Shown here one piece after another: positions 55,602 to 64,000 of a stretch of 64,000 nt of DNA; within the stretch, counting starts at the first letter, position 1, and every line of letters starts with the position of its first letter. The notes under the pieces were generated by a model, which had not been told where the DNA came from, did no database searches, and saw only the letters and a program-made list of their open reading frames with translations. The stretch comes from an uncultured Pelagibacteraceae bacterium (GTDB taxonomy: Bacteria; Pseudomonadota; Alphaproteobacteria; Pelagibacterales; Pelagibacteraceae): positions 1-64,000 of the forward strand of contig CACABC010000003.1 of assembly GCA_902530635.1 (NCBI GenBank), given 5' to 3'. Position numbers and translations under genes: made by a program.

Positions 55602-56903
55602 ATGGCCAACGAAGGTTTAAAAGAAAATGCATTATCTCACTCTGTTGATTTAAGAAACAGAATATTTTTTACCATTTTCATTTTATGCATTTACAGACTT
55701 GGAACGTATGTTCCAATTGCAGGTATAGATCCAGTAGCTTTACAGCAAATTATGTCATCAAGCCAAAAAGGACTTCTTGGAATGTTTAATGTCTTTTCAG
55801 GTGGTGCAGTTCAAAGGATGGCAATTTTTGCCTTGGGTATTATGCCTTATATTTCTGCTTCGATAATAGTTCAATTATTAACAGGAGTTTCTGATTATTT
55901 TAAAAATTTAAAAGATCAAGGAGAAATAGGAAGAAAAAAAATTACACAAATTACACGATATGGAACAGTAATGATTGCAGCCTTGCAAGGATACGGTGTA
56001 TCAGTAGGTTTAGAAAATGCTGGCGGTTTAGTAATTTCACCAGGAGTCTATTTTAAATTAATGACAACAATCTCTCTAGTAGCTGGAACTACATTTTTGA
56101 TGTGGCTTGGTGAACAAATTACATCAAGAGGAATAGGAAATGGTATTTCACTTATTATTTTTTCTGGTATAGTTGCAGAAATACCTAGAGCATTAGCATC
56201 AACATTTGAACTAGGTAGAACTGGTGCCTTATCACCAGTTATGATTATTTCAATTTTTATTTTAATTATTGTTACAGTACTTTTTATAGTTTTTATGGAA
56301 AGAGCGATGAGAAAAATTCTGATCAACTATCCAAAAAGACAAATGGGTAATAAAATTTATGGTGGTGAGTCATCACACTTGCCATTAAAAATAAATACCG
56401 CTGGAGTAATACCGGCAATTTTTGCTTCGGCTTTACTATTACTTCCTATAACATTTTCAAATTTTGGAATGGCAGATTCTGAAACTTTTATAAATTTTTC
56501 GTCTCTATTTTCTCAAGGTAAACCTTTGTATATGTTGCTGTATGCCTTTGGTATAATATTTTTCGCATTTTTTTATACTTCAATTGTTTTTAATCCTAAA
56601 GAGACCGCTGAAAATTTAAGAAAATATGGAGGCTATGTTCCTGGTATAAGGCCAGGTGAAAGAACAGCTGATTATATTGAAAGTATTTTGACTAAACTAA
56701 CAACTATAGGTGCTTGTTATTTAACACTAGTTTGTTTGATGCCTGAATTTTTAATTTCTAAGTATCCTATACCTTTTTATTTAGGCGGAACTTCTCTTTT
56801 AATTGTTGTTGTTGTAGCTATGGATACAGTTACACAAGTACAAACTCGTTTGATGAGCTCTCAATATGAGTCATTAATTAAAAAAGCAAAGTTTAATAGA
56901 TAA
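55602..56903 (+). CDS. secY: Preprotein translocase subunit SecY
   Basis: 433 residues with ten membrane helices. The start has ELR-type RNRIFFTIFILCIYRLGTYV, PIAGIDP, and the plug/helix 2 region LGMFNVFSGGAVQRMAIFAL. ALGIMPYISASIIVQLL and the cytosolic loops MGNKIYGGESSHLPLKINTA, FNPKETAENLRKYGGYVPGI and RPG are all conserved. SecY forms the inner-membrane channel with SecE (encoded at 32480). Confidence 0.98.
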   Translation: MANEGLKENALSHSVDLRNRIFFTIFILCIYRLGTYVPIAGIDPVALQQIMSSSQKGLLGMFNVFSGGAVQRMAIFALGIMPYISASIIVQLLTGVSDYFKNLKDQGEIGRKKITQITRYGTVMIAALQGYGVSVGLENAGGLVISPGVYFKLMTTISLVAGTTFLMWLGEQITSRGIGNGISLIIFSGIVAEIPRALASTFELGRTGALSPVMIISIFILIIVTVLFIVFMERAMRKILINYPKRQMGNKIYGGESSHLPLKINTAGVIPAIFASALLLLPITFSNFGMADSETFINFSSLFSQGKPLYMLLYAFGIIFFAFFYTSIVFNPKETAENLRKYGGYVPGIRPGERTADYIESILTKLTTIGACYLTLVCLMPEFLISKYPIPFYLGGTSLLIVVVVAMDTVTQVQTRLMSSQYESLIKKAKFNR

Positions 56904-56907
56904 TTAT

Positions 56908-57480
56908 ATGAATTTAATAATATTTGGCCCACCAGGTGCTGGTAAAGGGACCCAATCTAAATATATTGCAAATAAATATAATTTATATCAATTATCTACT
57001 GGCGAGCTTTTACGTAATGAAATTAAAAACAAAACAGAATTAGGATCAAAAATTTCTTCAATTATTAATTCAGGTGAGCTTGTTTCAGATGAAATTGTTA
57101 GCAATTTAATTGAAAAATTTATTTCAAACAATAATTATAAAAATAAAATCATATTTGATGGGTATCCTAGAACTTTATCTCAAGCTAAGAATTTAGATAA
57201 TTTATTAAATAAGTATAAACAAAAAATAGATATTGTATTAAAACTCTCAGTCAACTTAGAAACTGTTAAAAAAAGAATTTTAGAAAGACAAACTCAAGAA
57301 AATAGGGCTGATGATAATGAGGAAATAGCAATCAAAAGATATAGAACTTATGAAAAATCCTCTGAACCAGTTATAAATTATTATAAACAATCTAATTTAC
57401 TCAAAGTTGTAAATGGTGAGGCAGGAATATCAGAAATTAATAGTGAAATTAGCAGCTTAATTGACACTATCAAGGGTTGA
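56908..57480 (+). CDS. adk: Adenylate kinase (short form)
   Basis: 190 residues. The P loop IFGPPGAGKGTQSKYIANKY is at 4-23, FDGYPRTLSQAKNLDNLL near 84-101, and RILERQTQENRADDNEEIAI shows the short LID without the zinc-finger insertion of the ~214-residue form. It interconverts AMP, ADP and ATP. Its position between secY and rpsM is typical of alphaproteobacteria. The -35 box of an rpsM promoter overlaps its stop codon. Confidence 0.98.
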   Translation: MNLIIFGPPGAGKGTQSKYIANKYNLYQLSTGELLRNEIKNKTELGSKISSIINSGELVSDEIVSNLIEKFISNNNYKNKIIFDGYPRTLSQAKNLDNLLNKYKQKIDIVLKLSVNLETVKKRILERQTQENRADDNEEIAIKRYRTYEKSSEPVINYYKQSNLLKVVNGEAGISEINSEISSLIDTIKG

Positions 57481-57504
57481 CATTAAATGATTACTCAATA
57501 TAAA
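57477..57504 (+). promoter_or_regulatory. Internal promoter before rpsM
   Basis: Consensus TTGACA at 57477-57482 overlapping the adk stop, a 16-base spacer, then TATAAA at 57499-57504. The rpsM ATG lies at 57534. The spacing and boxes are the same as in the rpsD promoter. Confidence 0.6.
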
Positions 57505-57533
57505 TACGCAGGAAACTTAAACAATCTTATAAT

Positions 57534-57917
57534 ATGGCTCGAATAGCAGGTGTTAATATCCCCATTGATAAAGTAGTTCACACAGCTCTAACTTACATTC
57601 ACGGTATAGGAGATCATAATTCTAAAATTATTTGTCAAAAGTTAAACATTCCAACCAATAAAAGAGTGAATAAATTAACCGAAGATGAAATTTTAAAAAT
57701 AAGGGAATACATAGATCAAAATTATAAAGTTGAAGGTGATCTACGAAGAGAAGTATCAATGAATGTGAAAAGATTAGTAGATTTAGCTAGCTATAGAGGT
57801 TCAAGACATAAGAAAAAATTACCAGTAAGAGGACAAAGAACACATTCTAATGCGAGAACTAGAAAAGGTAAGGCTATAGCTATAGCAGGTAAAAAATTAA
57901 CACCATTAAAAAAATAA
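57534..57917 (+). CDS. rpsM: 30S ribosomal protein S13
   Basis: 127 residues. [20 protein letters not shown] and the C-terminal [20 protein letters not shown] followed by ARTRKGKA are diagnostic. S13 bridges to the 50S subunit. It starts the S13-S11-alpha-L17 block with its own promoter 30 bases upstream. TATAAT immediately precedes the ATG (57528-57533). Confidence 0.98.
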   Translation: MARIAGVNIPIDKVVHTALTYIHGIGDHNSKIICQKLNIPTNKRVNKLTEDEILKIREYIDQNYKVEGDLRREVSMNVKRLVDLASYRGSRHKKKLPVRGQRTHSNARTRKGKAIAIAGKKLTPLKK

Positions 57918-58367
57918 ATGAATAAAAGTACAGAAAAAAATAAAGCTAAAGATAAAGATCAAAAGGTCGAAGAGAAAATTGTAAAAAAACCTATAAAGAA
58001 AAAATCAAAACAAAAAAAACTTATATCTACAGGTATCGCGTTTGTTAACTCAACATTTAATAACACTATAATTTCGATTGCTGATGAACAGGGCAATGTG
58101 GTTGCATGGTCTTCAGCAGGTGCAAAAGGATTCAAGGGATCAAGAAAATCTACTCCATACGCAGCCCAAGTAGCAGCTGACGATGCAGGAGGTAAAGCAT
58201 ATGATCAAGGTCTTAGAACTCTATCTGTTCAAGTTAAAGGACCAGGGTCAGGTAGAGAAACTGCATTAAGAGCATTGCAGTCTAGAGGTTTCAAAATTTT
58301 ATCAATTAAAGATACAACACCATTTCCACATAATGGAGCAAGGCCACCAAAAAAAAGGAGAGTGTAA
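57918..58367 (+). CDS. rpsK: 30S ribosomal protein S11 with basic N-terminal extension
   Basis: 149 residues, about 20 longer than usual. The core from [20 protein letters not shown] through [20 protein letters not shown] and [16 protein letters not shown] to [10 protein letters not shown] is canonical. The first ~34 residues are a Lys/Glu-rich low-complexity segment. S11 forms part of the mRNA exit platform. The rpoA start overlaps its stop by one base. Confidence 0.97.
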   Translation: MNKSTEKNKAKDKDQKVEEKIVKKPIKKKSKQKKLISTGIAFVNSTFNNTIISIADEQGNVVAWSSAGAKGFKGSRKSTPYAAQVAADDAGGKAYDQGLRTLSVQVKGPGSGRETALRALQSRGFKILSIKDTTPFPHNGARPPKKRRV

Positions 58368-59398
58368 TGGAAAATTTAAATATTATAGATAAAAACTGGA
58401 AGACATTAACTAAACCTTCAAAACTAGAAATTACAAGTAATGAAGATAAGTCTATAGCTAAAGTAGTGGCTGAACCTCTCGAAAAAGGTTTTGGCCAAAC
58501 AATAGGTAACGCACTAAGAAGAATATTATTATCATCGATACAAGGTGCTGCCGTAACTGCAATTCAAATCGACGGAGTTTTACATGAATTTTCATCAATA
58601 AAAGGCGTGAGAGAAGATGTTACAGATATTGTTCTAAATGTAAAAAATTTAGCAATTAAATTGAATTCAGCTGGATCTAAAAAATTAGTGTTAGATGCGA
58701 CTGGACCAAAAGAAGTGAAAGCAAAAGATATAACATTAGTTTCAGGCGTCGAAATTCTAAATTTGGACCAAACAATATGTAATTTGGATGAAAAAACAAA
58801 ATTTCATATGGAATTTATAGTTAATTCTGGAAGAGGATATGTTTTAGCACAAAAAAATAAAACTGATGATACCCCATTGGGACTTATTGCGATTGATTCC
58901 CTCTTCAGTCCAGTAAAAAAAGTTTCATACAAAATCGATAGCACAAGAGCTGGGGATGCATTAGATTACGACAAGCTTACAATGCAGGTTGAAACTAATG
59001 GAACTATACCAGCAGAAGATGCTGTTGCTTTTGCTGCTAGAATTTTTCAAGATCAATTATCAATGTTTGTTAATTTTGATGACCCAAAAGAAGTACCAGT
59101 ACAAACAAAATCAACAGAGCCAGAATTTAATAAAAATTTATTGAAACGTGTTGAAGAACTTGAACTTTCAGTAAGGTCTATGAACTGTTTAAAAAATGAT
59201 AACATCATATATATAGGAGATCTTGTTCAAAAAACAGAATCAGAAATGTTGAGAACACCTAATTTTGGAAGGAAATCTCTAAATGAAATTAAAGAAGTTT
59301 TGAGCTCTATGTCTCTTTATCTTGGAATGGAAATTCCTAACTGGCCACCTGACAATATAGTTGAACTGTCAAAAAAATTAGAGGAAAGCACATATTAA
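58367..59398 (+). CDS. rpoA: DNA-directed RNA polymerase subunit alpha
   Basis: 343 residues. The N-terminal assembly domain has [20 protein letters not shown] and [20 protein letters not shown]; the C-terminal domain contains the DNA- and activator-binding helices [20 protein letters not shown] and [20 protein letters not shown]. It dimerises to nucleate RNA polymerase. rplQ starts at the next base after the stop. Confidence 0.99.
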   Translation: MENLNIIDKNWKTLTKPSKLEITSNEDKSIAKVVAEPLEKGFGQTIGNALRRILLSSIQGAAVTAIQIDGVLHEFSSIKGVREDVTDIVLNVKNLAIKLNSAGSKKLVLDATGPKEVKAKDITLVSGVEILNLDQTICNLDEKTKFHMEFIVNSGRGYVLAQKNKTDDTPLGLIAIDSLFSPVKKVSYKIDSTRAGDALDYDKLTMQVETNGTIPAEDAVAFAARIFQDQLSMFVNFDDPKEVPVQTKSTEPEFNKNLLKRVEELELSVRSMNCLKNDNIIYIGDLVQKTESEMLRTPNFGRKSLNEIKEVLSSMSLYLGMEIPNWPPDNIVELSKKLEESTY

Positions 59399-59842
59399 AT
59401 GAGACACAAAATGTCATATAGAAAATTAAACAAGACACCAGAGCACAGAAAAGCTTTGTTTAAAAATATGCTTAACTCATTGATTAAATATGAACAAATT
59501 ATAACTACACTACCAAAAGCTAAAGAGTTAAAGCCAAAAATTGATAAGGTTATAACATTAGGCAAAAATTCTGATTTAAATAATAAAAAAAGTCTTTTTT
59601 CAAAACTACAAGACAAAACATCTGTAAAGAAAGTTTTTGAGACTTTGTCAAAAAGATATGCGAATAGAAAAGGTGGATATTCAAGAGTGTTGAAAGCAGG
59701 ATTCAGGACGGGTGATGACGCACCTATGGCTGTAATTGAATTAGTTGATAGAGATCCTAATGCAAAATTAGTTGATAAACCAAAAAAAATTGAAACTTCA
59801 AAAAAAGATAAAGAAACAATTCAAAAATCTGTCGCTAAATAG
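59399..59842 (+). CDS. rplQ: 50S ribosomal protein L17
   Basis: 147 residues. [20 protein letters not shown] is the canonical start, and [20 protein letters not shown] with [13 protein letters not shown] is conserved. A Lys/Thr-rich tail of about 25 residues closes it. It is the last ribosomal gene of the cluster; the pseudouridine synthase starts 17 bases later. Confidence 0.97.
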   Translation: MRHKMSYRKLNKTPEHRKALFKNMLNSLIKYEQIITTLPKAKELKPKIDKVITLGKNSDLNNKKSLFSKLQDKTSVKKVFETLSKRYANRKGGYSRVLKAGFRTGDDAPMAVIELVDRDPNAKLVDKPKKIETSKKDKETIQKSVAK

Positions 59843-59859
59843 TATAAAATTTATCTTAA

Positions 59860-60768
59860 ATGCTTAAAAAGTATATAGTCAGTAAAGACTATCATTCATC
59901 TCGTTTTGATAGATGGTTTAAACATAATATTCGTAATATACCACAATCATTAATTGAAAAACTTTTAAGAAAAAAAAATATTAAAATTAATAATAAAAAA
60001 GTAAAAACTTCTTACAGGGTACAATTTAAAGATGTAGTTGAGATATATGGTTTAGAACAGCTAAAAGATAATCATAAGAAAAGTAATATTAAATATAAAC
60101 CAACAGAAAAAGAAAAAACTTACTATGATGAATTTACTTTAGATAATAACGAAAATTTTATAGTAATAAATAAACCTGTTGGCATTCCTGTTCAAGGTGG
60201 CACAAAGTCATTTAAAAATATAATTGATATTATTAAAGATACAAAATATTTTGAATCATCAAAACCATTTATTGTTCATAGGCTCGATAAAGAAACCTCA
60301 GGTATAATGATAATCGCTAAAAATAGAGAATATGCCCAATTATTTACATCATTGTTTAGAATAAGAAAAATTCATAAAACATATTTAGCCATTACACATG
60401 GACAATTTGATAAAAAAATAAAGTTATTAAAAAATGATCTAATAACTTATGAAAAGAATAAGAAAATTGTTCAAAAAGCTATCACTTATGTGAGAGTGCT
60501 TAAATCTAATAATCTATATTCTTTATTAGAGTTAAAACCAATTACAGGAAGAAAACATCAATTACGAAAACAATTACATTTTATCGGTTATCCAGTTGTA
60601 GGGGATGATAAATATTTTTTAAAAATTGAAAAAAATAAAAATAAAAATAAAAACTTAATGCTACATGCTTATAAAATTAAATTTATGCTAAATAATAAAA
60701 AATTTAATTACGAAGCAAAATATAGTATTTTCTTTGAAAAATTTTTGAGCAAAAACCTTAAAACTTAG
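59860..60768 (+). CDS. Ribosomal large subunit pseudouridine synthase, RluC/RluD type
   Basis: 302 residues. An S4 RNA-binding domain covers about 13-65 (RFDRWFKHNIRNIPQSLIEK), and the catalytic Asp143 is in IVHRLDKETSGIMIIAKNRE. GRKHQLRKQLHFIGYPVVGD is the second family motif. RluC modifies U955, U2504 and U2580 of 23S rRNA; RluD acts elsewhere, and the sequence alone does not decide. The 3' end overlaps the convergent lipB by 11 bases. Confidence 0.88.
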   Translation: MLKKYIVSKDYHSSRFDRWFKHNIRNIPQSLIEKLLRKKNIKINNKKVKTSYRVQFKDVVEIYGLEQLKDNHKKSNIKYKPTEKEKTYYDEFTLDNNENFIVINKPVGIPVQGGTKSFKNIIDIIKDTKYFESSKPFIVHRLDKETSGIMIIAKNREYAQLFTSLFRIRKIHKTYLAITHGQFDKKIKLLKNDLITYEKNKKIVQKAITYVRVLKSNNLYSLLELKPITGRKHQLRKQLHFIGYPVVGDDKYFLKIEKNKNKNKNLMLHAYKIKFMLNNKKFNYEAKYSIFFEKFLSKNLKT

Positions 60769-61363
60769 GAAGAATTTGAATAAAAATATTTTTTAAAGAT
60801 TTATCTATTTTATTAAATTTTTTACATTCATTTTTCAAAGATGTAATTTTTTTGTTGCTCAAACCACACGGTAAGATTTTTTGATAATCATTAAGATTAT
60901 TGTTTATATTAATCGAAAAACCGTGATATGCAATCCATCTAGACACTCTAATTCCAATTGCAGCAATTTTTTTTTGATTAACCCATATTCCAATATTCTT
61001 TCTATCGGCATATGAATCTACTTTATAAACTTTTAAAAATTTAATAATTATTTGCTCAACCTGAGTAATAAGATTTCTAATATTTTTTTTTCTATTATTT
61101 AAATTTATTACAAAATAAACAACCTTTTGCCCCGGATTGTGTAGAGTAATTTTACCCCCTCTATTGGTTTTAATTACATTAATAGATTTATCTAGAATAT
61201 CCTCATTTTTGTACCTTACACCCGATGTAAATGTTTTTGGATGTTCTAAAAACCAGACTAGCTCTCGACCACCTTTTTTCACAATATCAACTCTTTTCTC
61301 AAGAAATTTCATTGCCTCGTTGTATTTTACAGGCTTTTTACTTTTTTTAAATTCTATGTTCAT
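60758..61363 (-). CDS. lipB: Octanoyl-[acyl-carrier protein] transferase (lipoate synthesis)
   Basis: 201 residues. The family core is FLEHPKTFTSG, RGGKITLHNPGQKVVYFVIN and KIAAIGIRVSRWIAYHGFSI, with the catalytic Cys in ILPCGLSNKKITSL. LipB moves octanoate from ACP to lipoyl domains before LipA adds sulfur. The common YHGPGQ motif reads LHNPGQ here, a conservative local change. It overlaps the rluC-type gene by 11 bases at the 3' ends and is divergent from mgtE. Confidence 0.92.
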   Translation of the reverse strand: MNIEFKKSKKPVKYNEAMKFLEKRVDIVKKGGRELVWFLEHPKTFTSGVRYKNEDILDKSINVIKTNRGGKITLHNPGQKVVYFVINLNNRKKNIRNLITQVEQIIIKFLKVYKVDSYADRKNIGIWVNQKKIAAIGIRVSRWIAYHGFSININNNLNDYQKILPCGLSNKKITSLKNECKKFNKIDKSLKNIFIQILPKF

Positions 61364-61427
61364 TTTAAATTGAATTTTACCATTAGATAAACTAAAAGTC
61401 TCAAAAAATTAAATAAATTGGTGGAAT

Positions 61428-62807
61428 ATGAGTTTAGCTAAATCAATTGGAAAACAAAAAGTTAATCTTGAATTTAATAAAGATTTTATAGACCTTTTTA
61501 ACCAAAAAATAAAATCAAACGATATCGCGTTTATAAACAAAACATTTGCAGATTATCATCCGGCTGATATAGCAAATTTGATTGAAAATTTAGACTCAGA
61601 TACAAGAAATAAATTAATTGAAATAGAAGCATTTAACATTGAGCCAGAGATTTTTGTAGAATTAAACGAATCTTTACAGTTTGAAGTGCTCCTACTTTTA
61701 AAACCGGAATCTATTGCAAAAATTTTACGTAATCTAGAGTCTGATAATGCCTTACAAATTTTAGAGAAACTTGATGAAACTAAAAAGAAAAATGTTTTAG
61801 ATAAGTTATCTCATCAAGATAGATTTCTTTTACAAGAAGGCTTGAGTTACCCCGAAGACTCTGCTGCAAGAATAATGCAGAGGGAATTTACAGCAGTCCC
61901 TAGTGAATGGACTGTGGGACAAACTATCGATTATCTAAGAGAAAGCAAAGAATTACCCGAAGAGTTTTTAGAAATATTTGTTGTAGATAAAGATTTTAAA
62001 CCAATTGGTACAGTGCCTTCATCTAGAGTTTTAAGAACCCCAAGAGATTCTAAAATGAAATCGATCATGAGGGAAGTTCCAGTTTTAATATCTGTTAATA
62101 TGGACAAAGAAGAGGTTGGTTTAACTTTTGAAAACTATAATTTAGTTTCAGCCGGTGTTGTAAACAAGGATAATAAACTTATAGGTATGATAACCGCAGA
62201 TGATATTGTTACAGTTGTACAGGAAGAGGCAGAAGAAGATGTTTTGAGATTAGCTGGTGTTGGAGATGAAGAAATTACAGACGGAGTTTTAAAAAAAACA
62301 AAAAGGAGATTTAGTTGGCTTCTTTTAAATTTATTTACGGCAATAATTGCATCTGTAGTTATAGGTTTTTTTCAAGAAGATATTGAAAAGGTTGTAGCTC
62401 TTGCAGTTTTAATGCCCATAGTAGCCTCAATGGGAGGGAATGCTGGTATGCAAACTTTAGCAGTTACTATTAGAGCAATTGCAAAGAAAGAAATCTCATC
62501 TGGTAATTTTTTTAAAATCGTAACAAAAGAATTTGTTATTGGTATATTAAATGGAATAATTTTTGCAGTTATAGCCGCAATAATTGTTCAATTTTGGTTT
62601 AATGAAACAGACTTATCAATTCTAATTGCTGTAGCAATGATATTAAACATGATCGTTGCAGGATTATTTGGAATTTTAGTGCCAATTTCATTGAAAAAAT
62701 TTAATATTGATCCAGCGTTAGCATCAAGTGTTTTTGTTACAACAATAACGGATGTAATTGGATTTCTTTCATTTCTTGGTATTGGTTCTTTATTTTTTCT
62801 TAATTAA
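61428..62807 (+). CDS. mgtE: Magnesium transporter MgtE
   Basis: 459 residues. The N-terminal helical domain (about 30-140) has the repeated DIANLIENLDSDTRNKLI and RNLESDNALQILEKLDETKK pattern, followed by two CBS domains (MQREFTAVPSEWTVGQTIDY and IMREVPVLISVNMDKEEVGL). Five membrane helices start near 290 with RFSWLLLNLFTAIIASVVIG and include the Mg-binding MPIVASMGGNAGMQTLAVTI. It is a Mg-gated cation channel of the inner membrane. Its stop overlaps the convergent panC stop by 4 bases. Confidence 0.95.
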   Translation: MSLAKSIGKQKVNLEFNKDFIDLFNQKIKSNDIAFINKTFADYHPADIANLIENLDSDTRNKLIEIEAFNIEPEIFVELNESLQFEVLLLLKPESIAKILRNLESDNALQILEKLDETKKKNVLDKLSHQDRFLLQEGLSYPEDSAARIMQREFTAVPSEWTVGQTIDYLRESKELPEEFLEIFVVDKDFKPIGTVPSSRVLRTPRDSKMKSIMREVPVLISVNMDKEEVGLTFENYNLVSAGVVNKDNKLIGMITADDIVTVVQEEAEEDVLRLAGVGDEEITDGVLKKTKRRFSWLLLNLFTAIIASVVIGFFQEDIEKVVALAVLMPIVASMGGNAGMQTLAVTIRAIAKKEISSGNFFKIVTKEFVIGILNGIIFAVIAAIIVQFWFNETDLSILIAVAMILNMIVAGLFGILVPISLKKFNIDPALASSVFVTTITDVIGFLSFLGIGSLFFLN

Positions 62808-63613
62808 AAATTATCAATAAATCTTATTTTCCCTATATAAAAAGCAAAAAAAAGATTAAAATTGTACCCTTTAGGTTTTTTTAAATTTTTTAGATCAAGA
62901 ATTTCTATATAATCAACTTTTTGCGCACCCAATAAAATGAGTTTCTTTTTAACTTGATTTAAATTAAAATTATTTTTTTTTAAAATTAAATTATTTTTAT
63001 AGATCCTTATAAATTTAATAATTTTAGCAAGTTTTAAAAGTTCAATTTTTTTAAGCCTTTTAAGCCTTGATGAATATGCAATATAATTTTTATCTCTGAC
63101 TGTATTACATCTAATTATTTTGGTTTTAATCTTATTTTTTTTTATATGTTTTTCGATTAAAATTAGTTGTTGAAAATCTTTTTTACCTAATAGCATTATT
63201 TTAGGTTTTACTATATCTAAAAATCTATTAACTACATCTAATACACCTTTGAAATGTTTCTTCCTAAATCTTCCACATAGTTTTTTGGAGAAATTGTGTA
63301 TGAATATCTTTTTTTTAGGTTTAAATTTATAAATGTCATTATATGATGGTGTGTAAAGGTACTTTACCTTAAGTTTCTTAAGTATTTTAATATCTTTGTT
63401 TAAATTTCTTGGGTAATTTTTAAAGTCTTTTTTGTCATTAAATTGTCTGGGATTTACAAAAATACTCACTATTGTATTTTTTGATTTTTTAATAGATTCT
63501 TTTATTAGAGTTTCATGTCCTTTATGGAGACCTCCCATTGTAGGAACAAAACTAATATTATTGATATTTTTTAATTCTTTATATAGTTTTTTTTTATTTT
63601 TAAATAATTTCAT
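62804..63613 (-). CDS. panC: Pantothenate synthetase
   Basis: 269 residues, slightly shorter than the usual ~283. FVPTMGGLHKGHETLIKESI holds the HIGH-like ATP motif, and SIFVNPRQFNDKKDFKNYPR is diagnostic. The second loop SSRLKRLKK replaces the usual SSRN-YL region. It joins pantoate and beta-alanine to pantothenate. Lysine and isoleucine content is very high, as expected at this base composition. panB and panD are not in this window. It is divergent from the galU-like gene at 63649. Confidence 0.92.
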   Translation of the reverse strand: MKLFKNKKKLYKELKNINNISFVPTMGGLHKGHETLIKESIKKSKNTIVSIFVNPRQFNDKKDFKNYPRNLNKDIKILKKLKVKYLYTPSYNDIYKFKPKKKIFIHNFSKKLCGRFRKKHFKGVLDVVNRFLDIVKPKIMLLGKKDFQQLILIEKHIKKNKIKTKIIRCNTVRDKNYIAYSSRLKRLKKIELLKLAKIIKFIRIYKNNLILKKNNFNLNQVKKKLILLGAQKVDYIEILDLKNLKKPKGYNFNLFFAFYIGKIRFIDNF

Positions 63614-63648
63614 TTGTAAAATATTTCTTTAACTAGTAAAAGGTTTTA

Positions 63649-64000
63649 ATGGTATCGCAAGCAATTATTCCATTAGCAGGATTAGGTACAAGATTACTGC
63701 CTCTGTCAAGTGTAATTCCTAAAGAACTTTTGCCTATAAACGGAAAACCAAATTTAGAATATATTATGGAAGAATGTGTCCAAGCAGGTATCAGGCAATT
63801 CATTTTTGTTGTACCTAAAAATCGACCTAGTATTAAAAAATATTTCTTTAATGATAAATTTTATAAAAAAATAATAAAAAAAAAAAGAAATGACAAACGC
63901 TTAAAACGTGTTTTTAAAAAAATTAAGCGCTACCAAAAAATGATAAAATTTGTATATCAAAATAAACCTGATGGAACGGGTGACGCTGTACTTAAATGTA
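63649..64000 (+). CDS. galU: UTP-glucose-1-phosphate uridylyltransferase, 5' part (runs off the right edge)
   Basis: The frame opens at ATG 63649 and stays open to the window end, about 117 codons. AIIPLAGLGTRLLPLSSVIP with KELLPINGKPNLEYIMEEC is the nucleotidyl-transferase start: the Gly-rich G-x-G-T-R loop followed by the Lys of PKELLP. DGTGDAVLKC near the edge is also GalU-like (GLGHAV region). It makes UDP-glucose for glycans and lipids. Homologous nucleotidyltransferases cannot be fully separated from this N-terminal part. Confidence 0.85.
   Translation, partial: MVSQAIIPLAGLGTRLLPLSSVIPKELLPINGKPNLEYIMEECVQAGIRQFIFVVPKNRPSIKKYFFNDKFYKKIIKKKRNDKRLKRVFKKIKRYQKMIKFVYQNKPDGTGDAVLKC

Noticed and set aside
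57528..57533. TATAAT directly before the rpsM ATG as a promoter
   Set aside because: It would start transcription inside the gene, and a complete promoter is present 30 bases upstream.

Overview
The window is very AT-rich (roughly 70 percent by eye), densely packed and mostly free of spacers. Its gene content matches a streamlined marine alphaproteobacterium of the SAR11 / Candidatus Pelagibacter type. Points in favour are the single tuf gene between tRNA genes, the PurS/PurQ/PurL system, the short adenylate kinase, the lysine-rich proteome, NAD-dependent formate dehydrogenase, TRAP transport and many overlapping genes. The assignment rests on gene content and style; no database was searched. 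I see no rRNA, CRISPR array, transposase or integrase.

Layout. Positions 1-2380: the 3' part of citramalate synthase, trmJ and rpsD. Positions 2372-9574 (minus strand): a tightly overlapping run sfsA-map-purB-purC-purS-purQ-purL-bolA-grxD. Positions 9595-15348 (plus): an accessory-looking operon with a CinA-type molybdopterin-binding protein, a gamma-glutamylcyclotransferase-like protein, a GT17 glycosyltransferase, a GT8-like glycosyltransferase, a formylglycine-type sulfatase, a pirin and a small membrane protein. Positions 15345-22351: a catabolic island with a TRAP transporter (DctM and DctQ on minus, DctP on plus), an FAH-family hydrolase, an extradiol dioxygenase, a flavin hydroxylase and a BKACE enzyme, probably for uptake and ring cleavage of an aromatic acid. 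Positions 22342-23511: a secreted protein with a WFG motif and a type IV pilin, separated by a decayed duplicate of the divergent promoter.

Positions 23592-26392: pfkA and pyk, divergent, bracketed by a truncated 5' copy of tRNA-Leu(TAA) and an intact tRNA-Leu(TAA), which looks like the scar of a tRNA-targeted insertion. Positions 26407-30804: a glycosyltransferase, nadK, a small membrane protein, formate dehydrogenase, tRNA-Thr and rlmB. Positions 30940-59842: the classical informational superoperon tRNA-Tyr, tRNA-Gly, tuf, tRNA-Trp, secE, nusG, rplKAJL, rpoBC, rpsLG, fusA, the S10/spc/alpha ribosomal genes (rpmD missing), secY, adk, rpoA and rplQ. Positions 59860-64000: an RluC-type pseudouridine synthase, lipB, mgtE, panC and the 5' end of a galU-like gene.

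The conserved core is ordinary. The most interesting parts are the tRNA-Leu-bracketed glycolytic pair, the duplicated and decayed bidirectional promoter, the aromatic/TRAP island, the glycosyltransferase-sulfatase operon, a repeat-coded tail on ribosomal protein S19, and several sigma70-like promoters placed so close to start codons that near-leaderless mRNAs are predicted. No intergenic stretch exceeds 300 bases without a gene.
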